A stretch of DNA of 64,000 nt from Distichodus sexfasciatus. Its lineage: Eukaryota; Chordata; Actinopteri; Characiformes; Distichodontidae. The stretch's first letter is position 1. Every line of letters starts with the position of its first letter. Of this stretch, positions 53,409 to 64,000 are shown one piece after another. A program made the translations under genes and the position numbers. The stretch spans positions 9,878,307-9,942,306 of the forward strand of contig JAVGVS010000002.1 of assembly GCA_032718565.1 (NCBI GenBank), read 5' to 3'. The notes under the pieces were generated by a model, which did no database searches, was not told where the DNA came from, and worked only from the letters and a program-made list of their open reading frames with translations.

Positions 53409-54799
53409 ATATTACACAATCTGAATATTTCACATAAACACTTTAATGCATTTCTTTTGGTAAAATAGGACTTAGGTGACTTAAGTGAATTATATGTAAC
53501 TGATGAAGTCTAATTAGTTTTATGAGACATAATATAGAAATAAAATTCTTTTGTGTTTTTTTTTTTACTTTAAGTGAATGTATCATATATTGTTAAGGTA
53601 GCAATACCCGAAAGAATATATTGCTGCAGATGTCATGAACAATCAATCATCCTACATCAAACGCATAATGTTGAGGTTTAGAATTATGTACAATTATGAA
53701 CATTACTAGCCATTAGTAAGGAGCATTCTTTATAAATAACTGTTTTTTTCCCCCCTTTTTTTGCAAATGTGATGGTTCTTAGTGAGGAGAGCAAACTTGC
53801 ACAGATGGGAATAGCAGTGTTACAAATAAACATTTTTCAAATGTTCAAACAAAATAGTTTCAATAACAGGCAGTTGTGGTCATTACAATTTCCATTGTTA
53901 CAACGCCGTTACCTTTACTGAGAACAATACATTGTGCATTACTTTGCTTAAGTTCATTTAAGCTGTTTTCATCCAACCAGGCTCTCTCAAGCTTTTAATT
54001 CTTTTCTTTGGTAGGGGAGGGGTGAGCCAACTGAATAACGAGTAAAATTTCATGGTAAGCCAACCAGAGGCAGAGTTGGGCGGGCGTTCACACACAAACC
54101 CATGTCACGCACAGTCGCACAAACAATAGAGCTGTAATATTCGATTATATGTTTCCAACTCTATAGAAGGGTAACCGACAGATTTACTCATGACTGTAAG
54201 TGCTTCGCGCCGCGCTACTGATTCCACTAACACACGTCCCATAGTCTAAAAAGAGGATTTAACTCTGTAGGAAGTGCATAGAATCCCTCATTTGACTGTG
54301 GTGGCGCAAACAAACTGTAAGTTATGACATTTTTAGCAGCTATGCTTGCTACTACGGCTGTATTGATCTTGTAATGAGTTTTAAATGATTATAAGAGGTA
54401 TGTACGTGATGGGGTTTATATTTTAGTCATGGTGTAGTTAGGACTCGATGGATTCTGGTTAATGGAGGCCTCAGATTCATGAGTTAGTTGTTTTATGGAT
54501 CCGAGTGATTAACCCGGGTGAGTCATGAATCGTCCAACTCTAACACAAGACCGAACAAGAGACACACAGCAATGAAGAGACCAGAGAATTCAAAAGTGAC
54601 TGGAGGTGCAGACATCACTGTTCCCCTCACCAAGATAACAGGCAAGAACGTATATGTGGAATGTAGATTTTTCCCAAGAAAAAAGAGTTTTCTAAACATC
54701 GCTTGTAAACTGTTCTAATCTCATGAAGCACCTCTTATTGTCGCACACTTCCATTTAAGGAATGAGATCCAAATTCTTTCACATATTTGCACATTTTTA

Positions 54800-54935
54800 A
54801 AATGTAAAGCAATAGTTACTTTCCCAGGTAACTACTTACTTTTATAATGCTGTAACTCAGTTACTAACTCAATTACAGTTTGAGAGAAGTAACTAGTAAC
54901 TATAATTATTTTTTGAAGTAACTTGCAACACTAGT
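54800..54935. mobile_element. right end of a hAT-like element (GTAACT-rich)
   Basis: The sequence has GTTACTAACTCAATTACAG, AGTAACTAGTAACTATAATT and TGAAGTAACTTGCAACACTAG, closely resembling the ends of fish hAT elements beginning CAGTGTTGGGTAAGTTAC. The left end was not identified; the AGAGTTGGGCGGG at 54071 is one candidate. Confidence 0.4.
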
Positions 54936-55494
54936 GCTATCTAACAAACAACTGCATACTAGAAAAAGAGCAGAAAACAATGACAATTTGCATGAAATAA
55001 GACACTTTTCCTTTGATCACAATGGATTTTGTCACAATGAGACATGGCTCAGTGTCAAGGCCACATTCCCCTCAGAGGGATCTCTAGTCAGTCACGCACA
55101 GTTCCTCCTCATGGCCCTGTGTTGCCTGTCTCTGCTGAGATGCAGACGAGTGTCAAACAGAATAACATCTTTAAAAATTCAGTCAACAGCGTCTGGCAAA
55201 CAGCACACTCCTTCTTTCCTATTCATGTATGCAGGTGTACATTGTATCACGGCGTACAGCACTGCGGGCCACGGACGCACGCCACGGCCATTCCATCAAA
55301 ATTTGATGTATTCATTTAGCAAGACCTGTTGTTTACAGATAGCATGGCAGAATTTAGCGAGGAGGGAAAGAAGGAGGAGGAGGAGGTCAGGTGACCGGCG
55401 GATGCTGCTTATCTGAATAAGAGACTGGACAGAATCCCTCTGGTGCTTCTGGGGACCCAGCATTAGAAATTACACACTATATATATTTGGTAAT

Positions 55495-55590
55495 ATTCGG
55501 TCAGGAGTGTGTCTGTGTGTGTGTGGACTTATTTTTTTATTTTGCAGGTAGAGATTTAGGGTTAGGGATTGACCCCTGACCCCGCAAAAA
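55495..55590 (-). repeat. possible partial copy of the CA-associated dispersed repeat
   Basis: A GT repeat and a following GTAGAGATTTAGGGTTAGGG block resemble the inverted copy at 51170-51450. Only the GT/GGTTAG half is present. Confidence 0.3.
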
Positions 55591-55942
55591 TAACTCAAAG
55601 GTGTGGAATGGACCAGGTGGAATCAGTGTCCTGCCATATTTACATCTTCGCTCAGTATCAGCTTTCCATGGTCGTAGTGAAGTGCTTTAGCCCTGGGGCT
55701 GGCTCTGAGCTTTGTGTACCGGTGTGTTTACAGAACTCTGCTCAGCTCTTGCTGCCTTCACCTCTCTCTCCACCACACTCACATCCTCTCAGCTTTACTC
55801 TCAAATTAGCTATTATAAGATACCCAGTGGCGTTCCTCACTTCTCCCACACTAAGCTCCAGCAATATGTAAATATGGAGCAGTGAAAGTTCATTTATAGA
55901 CATCACGGTTAGAGTATAAATTAGTCACCTCTCCTCATCCTC

Positions 55943-55984
<42 letters not shown>

Positions 55985-56741
55985 TCCCTCTTTCTTTCTC
56001 GTACACACACAAACACACAATTTTCCCTGCCTGTCACACTTTATAGTGCAATTTCTAGCCCTCCACAGCCCCCCAAAAACCCTCATCATGTCAAAATGTA
56101 TTATGAACATCAAAACATTTCTGTTTACAACATCACAGTCGTGTCAATTAAATCTGATAAATTATTCAAACATTTATCTACTACCAGCCAGGGGAATTTT
56201 AATCATGTGCAGTATTTACTTTAATTTAGCACTGTCAAGTGTGCGTTTGTGTAAAATCCCTGGTATCATTAAAGATTTATCAGTTGAAATCTGTTTGGGT
56301 TTATTCTAGCGTTAATTGGCTAAGCCGTTGTGCAGCGGCTCTGCTGGCAACAAGTGATGCTGGGAGGTGGCGTGGGGATTGGTCAGATTGAGGTCAGGTG
56401 ATGAGAAGGGGAGGAGGGTCATTCAAGGGTCAATACAACTTTATTCAGAAGTTATTCATGAAGGAAAAAATATCTTGTCAGTTACTCACTACATGCTGTT
56501 AGGGATACTTTAGACCTTCATGGTTCATGAACAACTGAGTGTCCTGTCCTGTACAAATGCATCATGTGAATCGTCCAAACCTGAGCATATACACATTTTA
56601 GCAAAAATGCATTATTGAAGTGGTAATCACAACTGGGTGACTGATCTTTGGATTCTGAGCTTAGAGACGTTACATTTGGTTTTTGTTAAATTCTTTAAAT
56701 TGTCATTTCAAACAATGCAGGGTGAGCAACAGTAGAGGCTT

Positions 56742-56762
56742 AAGATGATGATGATGATGATA

Positions 56763-56794
<32 letters not shown>

Positions 56795-56800
56795 AGTGAT
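56742..56800. repeat. GAT trinucleotide microsatellite
   Basis: ATGATGATGATGATGATAAT then (GAT)n. A simple slippage repeat in intergenic DNA. Confidence 0.9.
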
Positions 56801-58444
56801 GATTATTACACTACACTACTATGTATGTAATATAATCAGAACCTGCAGATTATATTACATACACACTATAAATACACTACTATTGTAAGAAAGTACAAAT
56901 CATAACAAGCTGTCAAATTTTTTACAAAACCGATTAAATCAAATTTGTACTAATAGAAATTTCATAACCAGCATAATTGACAGTGAGTTTACAATATATT
57001 TTTGCGTAATGGTGTTCAGGCAAATTATGACACAGGAAGTTGTTAAGGTAAATAATGGTCCATATGGTGTTCTGGCTGATAATCAACATTAAAGCTGATA
57101 AACTTTATTTTTTCATTTTATTAAAAGAACGAATCCATGTATTAATCACTGTTTTAATATGAATGGCTCAATTCTCTTATGAAAGCTCTGATTTGCCAAC
57201 ACAGACCCAGTGTTTAAAAAAGAACTCCATACTTTATGAGCAGGGCCATGTGATGTAAAAGTAACTCATTTTCTTGCTGTGGTGACCACTCAGTGTCTCT
57301 GTGAGCAGGTCAGAGTAAGAAGCTCCGTTCAGCAGCAGCTGATCTGAGGGTGACTTCAGGGATGTATAGGGGCTTCTCTGAGCTAGGGTGTAAGGACCAG
57401 ATCAGAGTGGCTCATGCATTTCTTACACATACACATTCCCGACCTGTGCCCCCTTGCCGCTGCAGTAACCACAACCAGGTGTTTGCCCCGAGCGATGCTC
57501 ATGTCTTCAGGCCTGTAGACGCTGATGTAATTGCTCTTCGTGATGAACCGTGAAAAAGAAACGAGAGACTAACACTGTGTTTTTACTTAGTTTCAGGCAC
57601 AAGAAGGAGGGGAAAAACATCACTGACACATGTGTGTGCGTGTGTGTGTGTGTGTGTGTTGGGTGTCTGTCTGTCTCGCCGGCTTGTGTGCCACTCTGTC
57701 CCAAGAGAGTGAACAGTACAATGACACAGAGACCGGATGCTTTTAGGGAGGATGTGAGGGCAATATCAATTAATGTATTCATGATATTTATATATTTAAA
57801 TATATTTATAAGGGAATAATCCATAGGGGGTGGCGGGCCCCGTCTTACTAATGAAATGCAAATGGGATGTAATGGCTAATGTTTTGTTCGGTCTCAAGTT
57901 TATTCCAGCATGTTCTATGGTCTATGTGCGAGGAGTACCATGGTCTGCTGGCAAAAAAGAGATTCTGATCTTTTATTCATGATGCTGCTAGAGATCTACA
58001 GAATCCTACACACTGATGGACAATGAAGGACCGCATAACCTCAAATAGGCACGGTCCTCAGCAATCAACCTTTAACTTAGAAATAAAACTGTGAGAAATG
58101 TTTTCCATGGACAGGGCGAATAACTCCCTGTTTGTACCTGTCAACTTATATATCACAAGTTATATGCAATTTGTGTGAGCTGTTGTTGTTGTTGTTGTTG
58201 TGAAAAATTATAAATCATAAATAAATCACAGACCAAAACATCAGAACTAAATGCCAAAATGCTGTTGCTCCTCCTAAAAGTGTCCTGTGACCATTTAACC
58301 CTTGTAAACTGTTAAGAGGATCTGGCACAGATCAGCTCCATTAAAAGCAAAAGATGCCAAGTTGGAATAAAAATTGAAGAATTTAGAGGCCTTGACAATT
58401 ATTGGGGCACAAATCACAGAAGGTTACACTATATGTATATATGT

Positions 58445-58645
58445 GAACATAAGGCCGCCGGTTCGAATCCCGGACCGGCAAAGTTAACACTGAGGTACTC
58501 ACGCACTGCTCCCCGGGCGCTGCCCATGTTAGCTGTCCACTGCTCCTTCATGAATGGGCCACATGCAGAGGTCACATTTCATTGTGGTGCACTATGTGTT
58601 GTGCTGTGCTGTGTTCACAATGACAAATAATCACTCACTCACATC
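58445..58645 (+). mobile_element. tRNA-derived SINE, + orientation
   Basis: GGTTCGAATCCCGGACCGG at 58459-58477 (intact B box), then GAGGTACTCACGCACTGCTC, CGGGCGCTGCCCATGTTAG, a CATGCAGAGGTCACATTTC body and TTCACAATGACAAATAATC tail. It lacks the ATGAGCAAGG segment, a small internal deletion relative to 17518. Not a tRNA gene: no cloverleaf follows. Confidence 0.75.
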
Positions 58646-59239
58646 TATTAGATGTTATATGTTTAATATATACTTATGGGCATATCCAAATATATGTCTT
58701 CAGGTATAGCTATGTAGATAAACAGCATTTATTTAAGGGTAATGAGTGTCATGTTTGGTGAGAGCCCCTGGTATATTCATGATGAATTTGAGCCTTGTGC
58801 ATTTGCATCTATCCCAATATCTCACCATGGGGAATTCAGCTTTCAGATGAGTTTGACTGCATTATATTAAGTCGGGGAATACCCTTCCCACTGATAAGCA
58901 CCATATTTCATTAACCTGAAAATTACTTCACGAATACAACCATTACATACACACCCAACAGGGGGTGTCGACTGCAGCTATAGATTTTAAAGGCTGCCTA
59001 GAGTCATGGGTAAGCACTCTTGATTGTGTTATTTGATTGTATATTATTTGTTAAAGGTTGGAGATCAATAGAAGAGATCAATGAACATGCAGGCGGGTGT
59101 CTTAAGAAGCCCAGAGCGCTGAAGAAAAAGGTCTGCCTGAAGAAAAAAACAGCGGAATACTCGCCAAGCTTCTCTGTGGGACACGCTTTGCCAAATTTAC
59201 ATTCCAAGAAAGCAGAGATAAATGGCAAGCAGTGCAACA

Positions 59240-59420
59240 TGCACACACACACACACACGCACACACACATTTTTCTGTCTTTGTAAGGTGCTTCTATTGA
59301 CTTCACAATGACTAGATGTAAACAATTCTACAGTTAAACCTATCCACGAGTCTAACTCTAACATCATTACCAAAAAAACAAATCAAATTAATCCAAAAAA
59401 GCTCAAACTGTTCTATGAAA
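59240..59420 (+). repeat. CA-associated dispersed repeat
   Basis: CA repeat at 59242-59268, CTGTCTTTGTAAGGTGCTTC, TGACTTCACAATGACTAGAT, AACTCTAACATCATTACC. It matches 48960-49130 in order and partly in sequence. Confidence 0.5.
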
Positions 59421-60267
59421 GCATTCTTTGTCCTCACAAGGCAAGAAATATCTTACAAAAATCAGATTTTCTTATCTTTCAGTGGATAACCATTTCCTCG
59501 CAAATACTTGCAAAACCTGTTCACACACACACACATTCAGTTTATAAATAGAAGTTTCAGTTTAAAAATCATTGGAACCAGAAAACGTACCTCATATTGT
59601 TTTGAGCCCATGAAGAGCTTAGCACATGACACACACACACACTCTCACACACTGATCATTGTCAGGGTCCACTCTGATAGCATCATATGTCATGTGTAAT
59701 ACTGCTGTAGTCTTACAGGAGAGGATATTTCCTATGAGAGCATGTGACCGCTGATAAGATTTCACTGGGCTTGCTGTTTCATTTGGGCCACCCTTTCCAC
59801 AGCATATACAGGCTGTCGGATGAAACCCAGAACAGGATTATTCTGTATCAACACCATTTACAAAACATTTATAAACATCTTAGTCCATATTCCAAGTTTT
59901 ATTGCTCCCACAATTTATTGCTGTTTATGTGATACAACACAGTCGATTTATTTTATAAACTAAATTAATGTCGATATGTCAACTTGGACAGAGATTTATC
60001 ATTTACTTTGGCAAATCCTAATCCTCTTTTGCTGATGCTGACATTTGGAGAATTCATGATTAACATAATTAGACAACTTTGACCAGTGATTTGTGAAATC
60101 CTCTCTTTCACCAGTGATGACTTGTTTCCACACACAGCTACCAATCACTACAGTGACGCTGCTGCTTCCCGGCTTAGAGCTGACATTTAGAGCAGCGTGT
60201 TGAAATGTATGGCAAAAAAGTATGAAAAATACAATTGAATTTAGCACACGCATGCGTGCACACATAA

Positions 60268-60302
<35 letters not shown>
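60268..60302. repeat. CA microsatellite
   Basis: (CA)n of about 32 bp in the intergenic region, preceded by CACGCATGCGTGCACACAT, a short palindrome. Confidence 0.85.
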
Positions 60303-60304
<2 letters not shown>

Positions 60305-63300
60305 CATGCGTATATGTCAAGTGAAAAAACAGACACATTCATCCATCCACAGCTGAGGAGAGCATGCTTTGATAACAACATCTACCTTTCCCCTTTAGTT
60401 TCTTTATCTCTCTGTAAAAGAGCACAGTGAGACTGAGAGAGAGAGAGCATCAGGGGTATCTGAGTACCTCTTATAGACAGGCCCTGCTTTCCTTGATGTA
60501 GTATCACAGTCTGCTGGTGGTGTCTACCATTCAACAAAGAAGCTGAGATACTGATACGTAAATCTCTCTCTTCCTCTCCCATCCTCTCATTCTATCCATC
60601 TATAGCTAAATATATCTATAGATATTTACACATATATATTGGGTTCACAAAAAGGAGAAAGGGTGAGATTTTAACACTATTTTAGAAACAGAAAACTTGA
60701 AACATTTCATGTTTAGAAAATGATGAAACATATGACTGGAATATGGCATTTTATTAAAAATGATCAAACAATCATTTGCAGAAAAGTGCCTTTAGAAACT
60801 CAGCTGACGACTGGCTCTTGCATGATTCCTCATGCATCTCTTCACGCCATCAATGTGCATCGGCTTCTAACTTTTAATTATAGTTTAAATAATCTAATTT
60901 AATAATCAGATTGTACATTAACATGGCTGAAAAATGTACACCTAAAATTTTCAAATAACCCACAACTGGTCTTCTTGTTGCTTCTTTTGGCATCTTACTG
61001 TGCATTGGTATTCAGTATATAAACTTGGAACCATATTACTGACCTTATTGGAAACAAAGTCAGTTAACCAGCTGTCTCCAAGCCTGTGACTGGCTGTTTT
61101 TTGGGACTTTTATATCTGCAGCATACGCAGCACTTGGTTTTATAACAGGCAGCAAAATCATTCTGTCAGAGATGAGTCAAAGGATTCTTCATGACCTTTT
61201 TTCCCAAGTATCTTCTCTCAAGTAGATGACCCGAATTTAGTAAATAGCCATTTAAACTGTGTTTAAGTGTTTTGCTCGTTCCTCATGAAGGCATTCCAGC
61301 AGGAAATAAGCTCTCCAGCGAAATGTCAGCTTTCACACACTGTATTTATCATCTGGTAAATACACTTCACACACACCATGTTCAGCACTTCTCTGGGCAG
61401 AGCTTGTGTAAGCTGCTGTGCTGGGCCTAGCAGACTGAATACAAGCTAGTAGAAATGGTGTTCACCTTTGTCTGTGCCGGACTTTAATTATTATCAGTGC
61501 AGCACACTGCGTTTGCCTCATCAACTGGATAAATATTTGACCGCCATTCCAGAAATTGGAAGGGGGGGCTCATTTTAGAGGTGCGCTGAGACCAAGGCCG
61601 GCTTCCTGCGCTTGCCCGTGCTACGTAGATTCTCTCACCGCGGGTGAAAACAGCATGAGGTAAATTAAAACTTTGATTCGGTTAAAAGAAGAATTGAATA
61701 TTCCTGCACTTCCACATTTTCAATATTTAATTACAGCCAACTGTAGGCTGAAGCATAATCTCGGAGTTAAGGCAGAGTATTAAATTAATCAGAATGGGGC
61801 AAAAACGCTAGAGTTCCGTTGCTGTGTTTCAATAATGCATGAAGGCTGCCCACTAGTCTGTGTGTTGGTGGGGGGATATGGGAATCTGAGAGTGTGTTCA
61901 CTCATCTGTTGTTACCCATGGGTGAACTAACAGGACTCGGGGGTCTGTGTGTGCTTTTAAGCAAGTTGGCATGTTGCAGGACAGTGTACAGGGCATCACA
62001 GCTCCCTGAAATTAGGCATATTCCTCTCTTACTGCGAAAACTGTATTTGCTTCTAGGTTTCCGTGCCTCCAACTTCTGAAAGAGAGACAGAAGGAAATGC
62101 TCGGAAGGCAGCAGGTATTTAAATGTTGGCCTATTTTTACTACCTATTACATGCTTTTGTCAAACCTGCTACATATGCCTCACACTAGACATTCTGCTTC
62201 TGCCCTCTCTTTCTCTCCCTCTTTCAGTCTTAAGAGCAAACCCAGGCGATTGTGATAGACTGGATAATATGACGTATCTCTGTGCTTTTGGCAAAATGTC
62301 AGTGGGGCCGCACTGACTGTACAGGGGTCAGCACTTTGATCTCTGCTTCCTCCTTTCAGAAGCTGTTAGCCATTTTTTGCTGTGCTTCACATGGACTGCA
62401 GCAGCCCACCTGCCCTCCTCCCTTCTCCCCCTAGTGCAGCTGCTTTTGACGCTTCAAATGTGCTGTTGGTTCCTTATTGACTTCCAGACTCAGAGCGGCA
62501 AACGTTCCTTTTCTACAAGTAGATACATATTTATGAAGTCCAGACAAGTCAGTGTGGACATTTGCTACTGATTATAGGTGCATATTTCAGTCACTCCACA
62601 TTTGCCTCCAGATGTGAATGCATAAGCATATCACTTCACTCTGTCTCTTTTCTCTCCATTTTGGTTCACTCATGAGGAGAATGTCACTTGTTTTTATTTC
62701 CATCTAGTATTACAGCAATTTGCGGATGACGCAACGTCTGTTGTTAGGGTGAGTTTATTTATTCACGCCATGTTCAGTCCAAATGGACACAGATGCCTGG
62801 TTTGTCAGATCCTGGTCATTTTCCCAGCATCTCCTGGAGAAAGAGTGAAAATGCTGGTCTGAGGCCACACTAAACTGTGTAAAAATCACCTTAGCGCCAT
62901 TAATCATGCAGGTCATCAGAGTTCATCCCGCTTTGGTGCTCCGTTTGTGGGGTTGGGGGCCTTACTGGCAGCTTCAAAGCTGGACTTATTAAGTTCTTCT
63001 CATTCAGCAGAGACTTCGGCCAGCTTTCTTTGAACATTTGATCACTTACCGATGTGCATTGTGGTTGAGCCCATGGTTCAAAGTGACACCTTTATTTCGC
63101 CGGCCATTAAAGTCGAGATGAGAAACGAATCGGTAAGTTTCCCATTTTTATTCCAATCACAGAGCCGAAGAATAAGCTCATTAGCACTAATTACAGGTTT
63201 CCTATTCCGCTGCTTTTTTCCTTGCGCCCATTTGGTGTGAAATTTTAATTCCATAACAAAAACCAAATGGTAAGAACACAGAGAGCTCTGTGAGGGGTCT

Positions 63301-63421
63301 CTGGTCCTCTTTATGCACTTTGGGTTTAAAGCCTCCTCCCCTGCCTGCATGCTTCAGTGCAATACGTTCTCCTCTTTGAATAACAGCCATAATTGAGAAC
63401 TGGAGTTTGGACTGAGAGGCC

Positions 63422-64000
63422 AAGGAGGGAGAAAGGGTCAACATCAAAATGGCTTTCTCAGATCAAGCCTTGCACAACAAAGGTGGCTGGTGTGAAGTGG
63501 GCAAAGTGTATTTCATATTATATGGTATGAATCTATTCAAAGTAACCATGTGGCATTACGAGGGCGACGCAAAAAAATATCAGCTTTAGTTAGGTGTGCA
63601 AAAATGTATGTGCGGCGGCCTCTCCATGCGACCCGAATTTGGTGCTAAATGTTACGTGTTTTTGTCGGCGTCCTACCGCACATACGTCTGCTTGCGCCGC
63701 CATCATCATCTTACAGTGTGACATGTTTAAAGTTTGCTTTGCATCATTTGACCAATATGATTTCATTTGATGGATCATAAGGAAGCCTCATTCAAACTGT
63801 AAAAAATGTCCCGGCCATTTTTGCACACCTAACTAAAGCTGATATTTTTTTGCGTCGCCCTCGTAATGCCACATGGTTACTTTGAATAGATTCATACCAT
63901 ATAATATGAAATACACTTTGCCCACTTCACACCAGCCACCTTTGTTGTGCAAGGCTTGATCTGAGAAAGCCATTTTGATGTTGACCCTTTCTCCCTCCTT
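63422..64000. repeat. perfect 185 bp inverted repeat with 209 bp spacer, cut by window edge
   Basis: The left arm is 63422-63606 and the right arm 63816-64000. They are complementary at every base I compared: AAGGAGGGAGAAAGGGTCAA opens the left and TTGACCCTTTCTCCCTCCTT closes the right. The spacer (63607-63815) is unique-looking and not palindromic apart from TATGTGCGG / CCGCACATA near its left half. The right arm runs to the last base, so the palindrome may go on. The left arm does not resemble the other repeats here. Confidence 0.95.

Larger units (their letters stand above)
53409..58444. other. intergenic DNA with repeats, no gene recognised
   Basis: AT-rich with a hAT-like end at 54800, CT tract 55948-55988, GAT array 56742, TG array 57634-57660, TTG array 58183-58202. 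ATGAAATGCAAATGGG at 57850-57865 contains an octamer (ATGCAAAT). No splice-bounded ORF matched a known protein. Confidence 0.55.
58646..63421. other. intergenic DNA, no gene recognised
   Basis: CA repeats at 59242, 59520, 59629 and 60268; otherwise mostly unique AT-rich DNA. 61260-62080 and 63060-63420 are low in repeats. In vertebrates MDFIC often lies downstream of FOXP2; I saw no exon of it. Confidence 0.55.

Noticed and set aside
58455..58530. Possible tRNA gene at the GGTTCGAATCC word (also at 378, 17565)
   Set aside because: Only a B-box-like piece is present, followed by a SINE body shared with other copies. No cloverleaf with acceptor stem.
62377..63240. Small open frames near the right edge as MDFIC or another neighbour
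   Set aside because: No recognisable protein family motif; MDFIC's Cys-rich C-terminus is not seen on either strand.

Overview
This window is from a ray-finned fish (teleost) genome. It carries one protein-coding gene that I can recognise: the 3' four-fifths of foxp2, the forkhead-box P2 transcription factor, on the + strand. The animal call rests on long introns with GT-AG boundaries, dense CA/GA/CT microsatellites, tRNA-derived SINEs and fish-type hAT and Tc1 elements. A teleost is supported by the FOXP2-like protein without the long mammalian polyglutamine tract and by the repeat types. Otophysan fish are possible from the SINE style, but this is not settled.

foxp2 layout: 14 coding exons at 5505-5642, 8540-8629, 10753-10936, 12325-12538, 14633-14743, 20361-20448, 22425-22508, 26726-26936, 27598-27674, 27809-27910, 31112-31233, 31551-31617, 32610-32800 and 40862-41006 (stop at 41004-41006). 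Together they give 1,824 nt in one open frame (607 residues plus stop) with consistent splice phases. The start exons, roughly the first 85-90 residues by comparison with human FOXP2, lie upstream of the window. Domain order is Q-rich region, C2H2 zinc finger (exons 5/6), leucine zipper (6/7), CtBP motif PLNLV (7/8), forkhead (9-11) and an acidic C-terminus. Paralogue identity (FOXP2, not FOXP1 or FOXP4) rests on [13 protein letters not shown] in the forkhead, the LGYGAALNASLQ exon, and the C-terminus [17 protein letters not shown] roughly 3.6 kb 3' UTR follows and probably ends just after overlapping AATAAA signals at 44579-44589.

Region by region: 1-5504 is upstream foxp2 intron with an inverted SINE pair, a hAT element nested inside another hAT-like element, and conserved-looking non-coding DNA. 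5505-41006 is the exon/intron body, with several mobile elements, a 524 bp Tc1-like palindrome, a 0.75 kb GA tract and a 1.1 kb CT tract in the introns. 41007-44600 is the 3' UTR. 44600-64000 is intergenic with no gene I can support; it holds a minisatellite at 46.4-47.0 kb, several dispersed repeats, and a perfect 185 bp inverted repeat at the right edge.

Most interesting points: a one-base anomaly at the acceptor of exon 12 that seems to cost a conserved serine; a NAGNAG tandem acceptor at exon 4; UG/CA repeats hugging several exons; ancestral T and N at the two human-specific FOXP2 sites; the nested hAT pair with readable 8 bp target duplications; and the 185 bp perfect palindrome. I found no undescribed gene system such as an operon or defence locus, which is expected for a vertebrate locus.
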